Assembly: GCF_002884975.1 (NCBI RefSeq)
Contig: NZ_PJKB01000002.1
Span: forward strand, 310,001 to 374,000
Direction: 5' to 3'
Source of the DNA: Akkermansia muciniphila
Lineage (GTDB): Bacteria > Verrucomicrobiota > Verrucomicrobiia > Verrucomicrobiales > Akkermansiaceae
DNA length: 64,000 nucleotides
Shown: one piece after another, positions 8,564 through 16,223 of the stretch
Layout: every line of letters begins with the position of its first letter
Position numbering within the stretch: the first letter of the stretch is position 1
Notes under the pieces: generated by a model
Told to the model about the DNA's origin: nothing
Seen by the model: the letters and a program-made list of their open reading frames with translations, nothing else
Database searches by the model: none
Translations under genes and position numbers: made by a program

Positions 8564-11195
8564 GGTTGGAGGACTGGAGTTCCGCCAGGAATCCGGATTC
8601 GTCCAGATACAGGTTGGGCGGCAGGGAATAAGGGGTGGGCAGCGTTGCCCCGGCGATGACGTTGGACAGGGGAGGTTTCAGGTAAAAACCGGGCAGCAGG
8701 CGTCCTCTGGTTCTGGCCCGCATGCCGAGCTGCACGGTGCCGTCATCCAGCTTGAAGACGCTTCTCTTCATGGACATGGCCAGGATGATGCCGCGGTCCG
8801 TGGCAAAGCAGGGGCGCCACCCGATGTTGGGGAGCACCAGGTCCCCGGAGCCGCTGAAATCATAAAACGGCGTGCGCGTTTCCGGCACCAGGCTGTACAG
8901 CCTGCGGCGCAGGAAGTCGGAGCCCGCCACCTGCTTGATGCCTTCCGGCATGCTGTGGTCTGTATCTCCAATGAGGTACACGGGGGTGCTGGTGAGGATG
9001 GGCCACAGAACGGAAGCCACCGTCTCATGCACCTCATCATGCCCCACGCTGGTCAGCAGCAGTTCACGGGGCTGGAGGGAGTTCACGCGTTCAAGCTGCT
9101 GGGCGTTCATCCAGAAATCGCACAGGCGGCTCTGGGAGCGGGAGCTGTCCAGCAGGTTGGTCAGCCATTTCCTGAGTTCCGGATGTTCCGCGTCCACGGT
9201 GTCATTCATCAGGCATTCGGCAATTTCATACCCGGTGAGCCGTGCGTTTTTAGCGATGACCAGCGGCTTGTGGGCGATGCGTTCCAGATGGTTCAGGATG
9301 GTATCCCGGCCGATGCTGGCGGCAATTTCCAGGCAGGTGGAGGAAAGTTCCCGCAGGGTGTTGATGACGATGCGGGGGTTGACGGCTTTAGGCGCAATGG
9401 GTTCCCCGATGGCCGCGGTGAAGCGGTAGGGAATGCGGAGGGGGGCCTTGGAGAAAAAGCGGTTGCCGGAGTAGGAGAAGATGCTCCCCCACAGCTCGTC
9501 CATGTAAATGGGAACGATGGGGCAGCTTGATTTTTTGGCCAGCATTTCCAGGCCCTTGCGCGCCGCGCAGAGGGTGCCCGTGCGGGTAAGCTGGCCTTCC
9601 GGGAAGATGCAGATCACTTCCCCGGCCTTGAGGGCCTGGATGGCCTTGGACAGCGCTTCACGGGGGTTCCGGGAGGAAATGGGGAGGCAGTTGAAGAGTT
9701 CCAGAATCCAGCCGAGCCAGCGGATGGCTACGAACTCCTCCGCCACGATGAAGCGGATGGGGCGCGGGCAGATGAGGGAAAGGAAGAGCGCGTCCCCGTA
9801 AGTGACGTGGTTGGAAACGATGATGGCTCCCCCGTCCTCCGGGATGCGGTCCTGGTGGATGATGCGGGAGCGGTACACGATGCGCATGATCCACAGGCCC
9901 ATCATGCGGATGAATTCACGGGGAATGAGGCGGAACGCCACAATCGTGATGCCCGCGCCCAGGGCCGCCAGCACCCAGAACTGGTTCTGGATGGAGAAGA
10001 TGTTCCTCAGCATGAGCTGGACGCCGACGGCCACCAGGCCCATCAGGCAGTCCATCAGGTTGCCTGCGGCAATGACCGTGCTGCGGTTGGAGGGGTCGCA
10101 ATTGTCCTGGAGGTGGGCGTTCAGCGGCACCAGGTACGCGGCGGCAAAGGCCCCCGTGATGCCGAAGCCGATGTTGCTGGGCAGGGAGCCGGGAGCGAAG
10201 AAGGACATGAAAATGCAGCCGATCGTGAAGCCGATGGCGCCCAGGGGGATGAGCCCCAGTTCAATTTTCTTGCGGCAGATGATGGAGGCGATTACGCCGC
10301 CCACCACGGTGCCCCCGCTGAGCCACGCCATGAGGATGGCCGCGGACATGCTGAAGCCCGTGCCGTCAATCGGATGCTCCTGGGCGATCTGGAGGGAGAT
10401 GAGCATCAGGGCCCCGGCCAGGAACCAGAAGTAGGAGACGCCGATTTCACTCAGCCTCAGGTCACGCTGGCTCCACAGGTACTTGAGCTGCACGAAGTGC
10501 TCATAAAAAAGCTTCCATTCGAATTTCCGGGTCTGGTTGGCTGGATACCTGGGGAGGGACAGGGCCGCGATGGCTACGGGAACGGCGATGCAGGTGAGGA
10601 TGAGCGTGGGGAAGGCGGCCGCTTCCCAGCCGTCATTGGAGGAGACTTGCAGGATGTCAAACCAGACGAAGATGCCGATCTGGGCCGCCAGCATGGACAG
10701 GATCAGGCTCATTTCCATCAGGCCGGAGGCATAACCCAGTTGGCGGGAGCCCACCATGTCCTTGACCACCCCCTTTTTTGCCGGGCTCAGGATGGTTGCC
10801 TGGACGGAAAAGACGCAGAACCAGAAGACGGCCATCTCAATATTCTCATACTTGTAGCACAGGAACATGGCTCCCAGCACCAGGATTTGGAGGAAGGACA
10901 TGAACTGGATGATGCGCGCCTTGCAGAAGCAGTCCGCCAGCCAGCCGACGAAGGGGGAGAACAGGATATAGGGGAGTACGAAGATGCAGGCCAGAATGTA
11001 CTGAAGGGAGTTGACCCAGGAATCCGGTCCGTACACGGCGCTGTTGGCGGCCAGCCAGACGCCCAGCGGAATCAGCAGGAACTGGGCGGCTTTTTCATTG
11101 AAGGCGTTCTGGGCTTGAATGAGAATCAGGGAATAAAACCCCCTCCATTCTTTTTTTGAGGGCATTTTTTTCTTAGATGTCTGTACGTCATCCAT
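8553..11195 (-). CDS. MFS transporter fused to a PlsC-type acyltransferase, with an unassigned C-terminal third
   Basis: An 880-residue fusion. Residues about 15-430 form a 12-helix major-facilitator domain of the lysophospholipid transporter (LplT) style. Residues about 430-640 are a 1-acyl-glycerol-3-phosphate acyltransferase domain with SNHVTYGDAL (the NHx4D box) and FPEGQLTRTG. In the LplT-Aas system a transporter flips lysophospholipid inward and Aas re-acylates it. Here both steps appear on one chain, so phospholipid repair is the likely role (inference). The last 240 residues do not show the AMP-ligase motifs of Aas. They look like a separate or eroded domain that I cannot name. It overlaps the downstream deaminase gene by 11 bases. 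Confidence 0.85.
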   Translation of the reverse strand: MDDVQTSKKKMPSKKEWRGFYSLILIQAQNAFNEKAAQFLLIPLGVWLAANSAVYGPDSWVNSLQYILACIFVLPYILFSPFVGWLADCFCKARIIQFMSFLQILVLGAMFLCYKYENIEMAVFWFCVFSVQATILSPAKKGVVKDMVGSRQLGYASGLMEMSLILSMLAAQIGIFVWFDILQVSSNDGWEAAAFPTLILTCIAVPVAIAALSLPRYPANQTRKFEWKLFYEHFVQLKYLWSQRDLRLSEIGVSYFWFLAGALMLISLQIAQEHPIDGTGFSMSAAILMAWLSGGTVVGGVIASIICRKKIELGLIPLGAIGFTIGCIFMSFFAPGSLPSNIGFGITGAFAAAYLVPLNAHLQDNCDPSNRSTVIAAGNLMDCLMGLVAVGVQLMLRNIFSIQNQFWVLAALGAGITIVAFRLIPREFIRMMGLWIMRIVYRSRIIHQDRIPEDGGAIIVSNHVTYGDALFLSLICPRPIRFIVAEEFVAIRWLGWILELFNCLPISSRNPREALSKAIQALKAGEVICIFPEGQLTRTGTLCAARKGLEMLAKKSSCPIVPIYMDELWGSIFSYSGNRFFSKAPLRIPYRFTAAIGEPIAPKAVNPRIVINTLRELSSTCLEIAASIGRDTILNHLERIAHKPLVIAKNARLTGYEIAECLMNDTVDAEHPELRKWLTNLLDSSRSQSRLCDFWMNAQQLERVNSLQPRELLLTSVGHDEVHETVASVLWPILTSTPVYLIGDTDHSMPEGIKQVAGSDFLRRRLYSLVPETRTPFYDFSGSGDLVLPNIGWRPCFATDRGIILAMSMKRSVFKLDDGTVQLGMRARTRGRLLPGFYLKPPLSNVIAGATLPTPYSLPPNLYLDESGFLAELQSSNHEQ

Positions 11196-11530
11196 GTGGG
11201 CGGATTGTAGCAGATCACAGGGGGTAGGGAAGGATAATCTGTTTCCGCAGGGGCGGGGCCGCAGCGTGTTCCGATGGGGGTACAGGGGCCGGAAAACCGC
11301 CGGATGGGAACAGGGAGGTTTTTATGGGGAGGACAGGGTGGGCAGGAAGGGGACACGGTGCCTCTCCTGCTTCATCCGCCTGGGCGGCCGGCTTATTACA
11401 GGTTATTCCCCCGTTTTTCCGGAGGAAAAGGCACTCCGCCGGCAGTGAACCCCATGCGGCTTTGCGCAAACGCGCCGCCAGGGACCGGAGAATCCTTGTC
11501 ATGAAGCGGTTCGGCAAACAGGCTTTATGG
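11196..11530. other. Intergenic region between divergent genes, no gene seen
   Basis: The gap between the reverse MFS-acyltransferase gene and the forward lipoprotein gene is about 400 bases. It holds a TACAAT on the reverse strand 8 bases before the MFS start and the forward promoter listed separately. I find no tRNA, hairpin-terminator or convincing small ORF in the rest. Confidence 0.5.
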
Positions 11531-11558
11531 TTGACATGAGGGTGGGGGGCCGTAGGAT
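11531..11558 (+). promoter_or_regulatory. Sigma70-type promoter for the lipoprotein gene
   Basis: TTGACA (11531-11536), a 16-base spacer and TAGGAT (11553-11558). Transcription would start near 11565, giving a leader of about 28 bases before the ATG. Confidence 0.65.
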
Positions 11559-11592
11559 GCTGGCAGAAAGCTATCACCCGAAGAGAGATCAT

Positions 11593-12150
11593 ATGAATAC
11601 TTCCCAGACGATAGGCGTGCTGCTGGCCGCAGGCGCAATCCTTCTGCCTTCCTGTGAAACGGAACGCGTGAATGAACGCCCCATCGGCATTTATCCTACG
11701 GAAAATGTCTATCCGTCCGGCTCTGGCTCCCAGGGCAGCAGCCTGTTGAATGAAATTCAGCGTGAAAATTCTCTGGACCCGGCAGTGGGGCAGAACTCCG
11801 GCTTCAATCCGGATCCGGCCCAGACCAATTCCGGAACCATCGGCAACCTGGTGGGCGGCAGCAATAACATCACGCCGCCCGCGCCTGTCGTTCCGAAGCT
11901 CGTCGTTCCCAATCCCGTGGGTGACACCTCCGGCTCCGGCATTGCCGCTCCCAGGCCCGTGGAGCCTTCCGCCCCCTCTTCCATTCCCGTGGCATGGCCT
12001 ACGGCGGACCCCACCGTGGTGGTCAGCCCGTATGACCGCACCAAGAAGATCAAGATTCTGAACAGGAGCACCAACAAGCCCTATCCTTCCGGCACCGTGC
12101 TGCGCGACACCAACTTCCCGAATGAAGTCAAGAAGTTCCGCGTGCCCTGA
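11593..12150 (+). CDS. Proline/serine-rich lipoprotein of unknown function
   Basis: 185 residues. The signal peptide ends in a lipobox-like ILLPSC, so the mature protein should be lipid-anchored. The middle is rich in Pro, Gly, Ser and Asn and probably disordered. The C-terminal 45 residues are more ordered (KKIKILNRSTNKPYPSGTVL), possibly a small SH3-like or binding module. The ATG at 11593 has an AAGAGAG ribosome-binding sequence in front and gives the signal peptide. No family is recognised. It ends one base into an ATG (TGATG), but the next real gene probably starts 84 bases later. Confidence 0.75.
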   Translation: MNTSQTIGVLLAAGAILLPSCETERVNERPIGIYPTENVYPSGSGSQGSSLLNEIQRENSLDPAVGQNSGFNPDPAQTNSGTIGNLVGGSNNITPPAPVVPKLVVPNPVGDTSGSGIAAPRPVEPSAPSSIPVAWPTADPTVVVSPYDRTKKIKILNRSTNKPYPSGTVLRDTNFPNEVKKFRVP

Positions 12151-12233
12151 TGCGGCTGCCGCAGAACCGTGATGTCCGCGCCCCTGAGCATCCCGCATGT
12201 TCCGGGGCGCTGACGTATCTGCCTGTAAAAAAC

Positions 12234-13121
12234 ATGAGCGAGCCTTCCCGAAAACAGCTTTCCTTTTCCTCCATCGCCATTCTCGGCCCCGGCCTTCTGG
12301 GCGGGTCCCTGGCGCTGGCCGTGAGGGCGCAGATGCCCCATGTCCACGTGCGCCTGTGGGGCAGGAGGGAGGAGCCGCTGGAATATGCCCGGTCTTCCGG
12401 AGCGGCGCACCGTGCCTCCACCCGGATGGAAGAAGTGGTGGAAGGCGCGGACCTGGTCATCCTCGCTACCCCGGTGGGCGTGATGGCGCGCCTGGTTTCC
12501 GGCCTGCTTCCCCTGCTGAAGCCGGGCGCCCTGGTGACGGATGTGGGTTCCGTGAAGGGCTGCGTTCACCAGGCCGTGGGTTCCGCCCTGACGGAAGCCG
12601 GCTTGGCGTTCATCGGCTCCCATCCCATGGCCGGCTCTGAAAAGCAGGGCATGGAGCATGCCACCGGAGAACTTTTCCGGGATGCCACCTGCATCCTGAC
12701 CAATGACGAGCACGTGCATGAGGATGTGCTGCTGCTGCTTCAGCGGTTCTGGGAGCGCGTGGGCTGCCATTGCATCCGGATGAAAGCGGCGGACCATGAT
12801 TCTTCCGTAGCCCGCATTTCCCACATTCCGCATGCGTTGTCCGCCCTGTGCGTCCACGCCGCCCTGGACGGGGGGGATGTGGAACGCCTGGGACTGATTT
12901 CCGCCGGGGGGTTCCGGGATACCACGCGCGTTTCCATGGGGGAACCGTCCATGTGGGCGGAAATCCTGACGGAAAATGCCCCCGCTGTCCTGGATCGCCT
13001 GGACGCCACCCTGTCCCAGCTGGGTGAGGTGCGGGACTGCCTGGCCTCCGGAGACAAGGAGGCGCTCCGGGAGTGGCTGAAAGCCGCGGCGGAGAGCCGC
13101 GCCCGCGCTCTTGGTTTGTAA
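12234..13121 (+). CDS. tyrA: Prephenate dehydrogenase (tyrosine biosynthesis)
   Basis: Converts prephenate to 4-hydroxyphenylpyruvate with NAD(P). The Rossmann motif GPGLLGGS (residues 18-25) is followed by VDLVILATPVG-type segments and DVGSVKG. The substrate-binding signature FIGSHPMAGSE is present, as is the helical dimer domain with HDSSVARISHIPHALS. The 295-residue length fits a stand-alone TyrA without a chorismate mutase or ACT domain. The frame is open back to an ATG at 12150 that overlaps the lipoprotein stop. Those 28 extra residues are Pro-rich and lie before the usual N-terminus, so 12234 is preferred. Confidence 0.93.
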   Translation: MSEPSRKQLSFSSIAILGPGLLGGSLALAVRAQMPHVHVRLWGRREEPLEYARSSGAAHRASTRMEEVVEGADLVILATPVGVMARLVSGLLPLLKPGALVTDVGSVKGCVHQAVGSALTEAGLAFIGSHPMAGSEKQGMEHATGELFRDATCILTNDEHVHEDVLLLLQRFWERVGCHCIRMKAADHDSSVARISHIPHALSALCVHAALDGGDVERLGLISAGGFRDTTRVSMGEPSMWAEILTENAPAVLDRLDATLSQLGEVRDCLASGDKEALREWLKAAAESRARALGL

Positions 13122-13189
13122 GGGACCGCCTGGTTTTTCCCCGGATGGATGTGCCCTGGCAGCAAGGTAAAAGGGCATCCTGTTATCAA

Positions 13190-13201
13190 ATTGTTAACAA
13201 T
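13190..13201. repeat. Perfect 12-bp palindrome upstream of the TonB-dependent receptor
   Basis: ATTGTTAACAAT, located just upstream of a TGGACG/TATACT promoter-like pair (13208-13213 and 13230-13235). It is a possible operator for receptor expression, but no regulator is identified. Confidence 0.35.
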
Positions 13202-13241
13202 CCGGGATGGACGGAGGTCCGTTCCTTTTTATACTTGCCCC

Positions 13242-15461
13242 ATGCGTTTATCCACCATGAATACCTCCCTCCATCATCTCAAGGGACGCAGGCTGCACCG
13301 CGCCGCCGCCATTGGTAGTCTCCTTGTCCTCGGCCAGTCCGCTTATGCCGAGACGAAACCCGCCGCCGCAGAAGAAGGCGTGCAGGAAATGCCGGAACGT
13401 GTGATGACCATCCGTTCCAAGTCCCTGCGGGCGGAGACGGTCAGTTCCGCCACCCTCACGAACATGAAGACGGAGGAGGTTCCGCAGACGGTGAACGTCA
13501 TTACGCGGGACCTGATGGATTCCAAGGGTTCCGATTCCCTGGTGGAGGCCCTGCGCATGGATTCCTCCGTCAATACGGGGGGGGACATGCTGCTGTCCCG
13601 CACGGCGGACCAGTACACCATCCGCGGTTTTGCCGGCAGCGACGTGCAGATAGGCAATATGCCTCTTCCCCGCGGCATGGGGTACGGCATGGATACGTCC
13701 CTGATTGAAAATATTGAAATTGTCAAAGGCCCCATCGGGTCCATTTCCGGAGGGCAGACCAGTACGCTCGGGGCATACGGCGCCGGCGGTTCCATCAACC
13801 TGATCCTGAAGGAGCCTGATTTCGTGGAACGGACGGAATTGACGGCTTACGCCCGCCTGTCCCACCACGGGCAGAAGTACCGCGCAACGATTGACGACAC
13901 CCGGTACAGGGGGGATGAAACGGAGGGATTTGCCCTGCGCACGGTGGTAGCCGCCGAGTATGAACGTCCGTTCTGGCTGAGCAACGGAGCCAACGGAGGC
14001 CAGAAGTACACGGTGTCCCCCATTTTCCGCTGGCAGCATGATTCCCGCACCAAGACGGTGCTGACGACCAGTTTCCAGTATCAGAATTCCCCGACGACCA
14101 TGGGCATCCCCGTGCTGGGCGGCCACTTTGTGGGGCCATATGACGCCTGGTACGGCTCTCCGAGCGGACGGCTCAATTCCAAATCCCTGCTGGCGATGCT
14201 GGACTTTGAACGCAAGCTGGAAAGGGTCTGGACGATCCGCATTGGCGGCGGAATGGGGTACAGCGATGTGGACTATAATGTCTGGGGCATTTCTTCTTCC
14301 GCCGGACGGGGAATGAGCACGGAGGACTATTACAACCAGATGATCGCTTCCGGAAAGGCCAAATACGAAGCTGCCTGGAGCGACGAGTGGAACATCAACT
14401 GGAATTTCTATTCCAACGCGCTGGCGGAGTTCAAGACCGGGCAGGTGGAGCATGAAGCCCTGATGGGCGTTTCCTATACGGGGAGCAGCACCTATGGCGA
14501 CGGTTCCAGCCTGGTGACGAACGCTACAGCGAACACGAACGGTTATTTCTCCCTGTACAATCCTCCGCCCTTTTTCCCGGCAGGGCGCGATTACTCCGGC
14601 GCCAACGCGACGGATACCGTGGTTCAGCGGGCGGGCCTTCTGCTGCAGGATGTTCTTAGTTACGGACAGTGGCGCTTCCTGGCCGGCGTGCGCGGGGACG
14701 CCCATTTCAGCCTGGACAATAATTACGCGTTTGCGTGGAGCCCCCGCTTCGGAATCACCCGCATGTTCGGCGAACGCGTAGCCCTGTTCGCCAATGCGGC
14801 CCGGACTTCCGCCCCCAATTTCGGGTATCTGGATGAAAACGGAAAGGAACTGACCGACGCCTGGCGTACGGACCAGATGGAATTCGGCTTCCGGGTCAGC
14901 CCGGTGGACAAGGTGTGGTTCTCCGCTTCCTGGTTTGACATTATCCAGAACAATACGCCCGTAGCCATAGACGGCTATACCAACCGGTATTATTCGGACG
15001 GCTCCAAGAGGGCGGAAGGCGTGGAACTTTCCCTGAACGGGGAAATCACCAAGAACTGGAGTTCCTACCTTTCCTACACCTACACGCGGACCAAGAACCG
15101 GACCTCCGGGGAAGTGTATCCAACCATCGCTCCGAATGCTCTGGCCCTCTGGCAGAAGTACCGCATTGACGGCGGCTTGATGAACGGCACCGTGCTGGGC
15201 CTGGGCTACCGTTGCAAGGATTCCTACTATGCCACGTTCCGCGGGGCAAAAATTGCGGACAATTACACCATCCCCTCCTACAGCGTGTTTGACTTCACGG
15301 TGGAAATACCCCTGCCGGAAAAATGGCTGAAGGACGCCACCCTGAGGCTGGCCGTATACAATATCTTTGACAAGAAGTACGTGCAGTCCACCCGCCACGC
15401 CGTGCAGTGCACGGTGGGAGAGCCCCGCACGTTTGAAGTAGGCCTGAAGACCACCTTTTAA
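13242..15461 (+). CDS. TonB-dependent outer-membrane receptor, siderophore-receptor type
   Basis: 739 residues: a signal peptide (hydrophobic run ending QSAYA), a plug domain with EEVPQTVNVITRDLMDSKG and the YTIRGF and ENIEIVKGP segments typical of siderophore/catecholate receptors, then a 22-strand-type barrel ending in an aromatic-terminal beta signal (VGLKTTF). A TATACT box ends six bases before the ATG at 13242. An in-frame ATG at 13257 would give a short leader and is a real alternative. The ligand is unknown; iron or another chelate is likely from the family. It is followed after 15 bases by ABC exporter-like genes in the same direction, an unusual pairing. Confidence 0.9.
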   Translation: MRLSTMNTSLHHLKGRRLHRAAAIGSLLVLGQSAYAETKPAAAEEGVQEMPERVMTIRSKSLRAETVSSATLTNMKTEEVPQTVNVITRDLMDSKGSDSLVEALRMDSSVNTGGDMLLSRTADQYTIRGFAGSDVQIGNMPLPRGMGYGMDTSLIENIEIVKGPIGSISGGQTSTLGAYGAGGSINLILKEPDFVERTELTAYARLSHHGQKYRATIDDTRYRGDETEGFALRTVVAAEYERPFWLSNGANGGQKYTVSPIFRWQHDSRTKTVLTTSFQYQNSPTTMGIPVLGGHFVGPYDAWYGSPSGRLNSKSLLAMLDFERKLERVWTIRIGGGMGYSDVDYNVWGISSSAGRGMSTEDYYNQMIASGKAKYEAAWSDEWNINWNFYSNALAEFKTGQVEHEALMGVSYTGSSTYGDGSSLVTNATANTNGYFSLYNPPPFFPAGRDYSGANATDTVVQRAGLLLQDVLSYGQWRFLAGVRGDAHFSLDNNYAFAWSPRFGITRMFGERVALFANAARTSAPNFGYLDENGKELTDAWRTDQMEFGFRVSPVDKVWFSASWFDIIQNNTPVAIDGYTNRYYSDGSKRAEGVELSLNGEITKNWSSYLSYTYTRTKNRTSGEVYPTIAPNALALWQKYRIDGGLMNGTVLGLGYRCKDSYYATFRGAKIADNYTIPSYSVFDFTVEIPLPEKWLKDATLRLAVYNIFDKKYVQSTRHAVQCTVGEPRTFEVGLKTTF

Positions 15462-15476
15462 CCATTCCCTCCAGCC

Positions 15477-16223
15477 ATGAGTTCCCCCGTCATTTCCGTC
15501 ACCCGCCTCAAGCGCAGCTTTAAGTCCGGTTCCGAGGACATAGCCGTGCTGAAAGACATCAGCCTCACTGTGAACCAGGGAGAGTTCGTCGCCGTCATGG
15601 GCGCGAGCGGCTCCGGTAAAAGCACCCTGCTGAATGTGCTGGGCGGACTGCTGCCTCCGGATGCGGGCACGGTGACGGTGGATGGGCTGGATATCGGTTC
15701 CATGTCTGACGCCGCCCTGACGGTGTACAGGCGGGATCGCGTCGGTTTTATTTTCCAGATGTTTAATCTGGTGGGCACTCTGGACGTGGAGGAAAACATC
15801 CTGCTGCCCTCCCTGGCGGGAGGCAGAAAAGTGGCTCCCGCCGCTTTGGACGCCATTATTGAAAAGGTAGGACTGGCCCACCGGCGCCACGCCATGCCGG
15901 ATACGCTCAGCGGCGGGGAACAGCAGCGCGTGGCGATTGCCCGCGCGCTGGTCTCCGGCCCGGCCCTGGTACTGGCGGATGAACCTACGGGGAACCTGGA
16001 TTCCGAGAACACACGGCTCATGGGCGGCCTGTTCCGGGACCTGCACCGCACGCAGGGCTGCGCCTTCATTCTGGTGACGCATGCTCCGGACGTAGCCATG
16101 TGGGCTGACCGCGTGATCGTACTCAGGGACGGCCGCATCGTGGACGACAGGCCCACGGCGGAATTTGCCGGGCCTGCGGAACTGTCCTCCTTCTATGAAC
16201 GCACGCTGAATGACGCCATATGA
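15477..16223 (+). CDS. ABC transporter ATP-binding protein, LolD/MacB class
   Basis: 248 residues with Walker A GASGSGKST (42-50), the Q-loop, signature LSGGEQQRVAIARA (near 143) and Walker B LVLADEPTGNLD (near 164). The E-P-T-G-N-L-D run and the H-loop place it in the LolD/MacB/FtsE class, which works with FtsX-type permeases and drives mechanotransmission rather than classical import. Its stop overlaps the permease start by 4 bases (ATGA), so they form one complex. It starts 15 bases after the receptor gene. Confidence 0.93.
   Translation: MSSPVISVTRLKRSFKSGSEDIAVLKDISLTVNQGEFVAVMGASGSGKSTLLNVLGGLLPPDAGTVTVDGLDIGSMSDAALTVYRRDRVGFIFQMFNLVGTLDVEENILLPSLAGGRKVAPAALDAIIEKVGLAHRRHAMPDTLSGGEQQRVAIARALVSGPALVLADEPTGNLDSENTRLMGGLFRDLHRTQGCAFILVTHAPDVAMWADRVIVLRDGRIVDDRPTAEFAGPAELSSFYERTLNDAI

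Noticed and set aside
11196-11592. tRNA, small ORF or attachment site in the largest gene-free gap
   Set aside because: No cloverleaf, no tRNA-like CCA end, no duplicated flanks and no ORF with conserved look; only promoter elements are supported.
12150-12233. Start of tyrA at the ATG overlapping the upstream stop
   Set aside because: The 28 extra residues are Pro- and Cys-containing and not like the N-terminus of prephenate dehydrogenases; the ATG at 12234 begins just before the Rossmann fold.
13248-16082. Long open frame (944 codons) on the reverse strand over the TonB-dependent receptor and ABC genes
   Set aside because: It runs antisense to strongly conserved proteins, has low-complexity His/Gln/Gly-rich composition typical of antisense frames in GC-rich DNA, and shows no domain.
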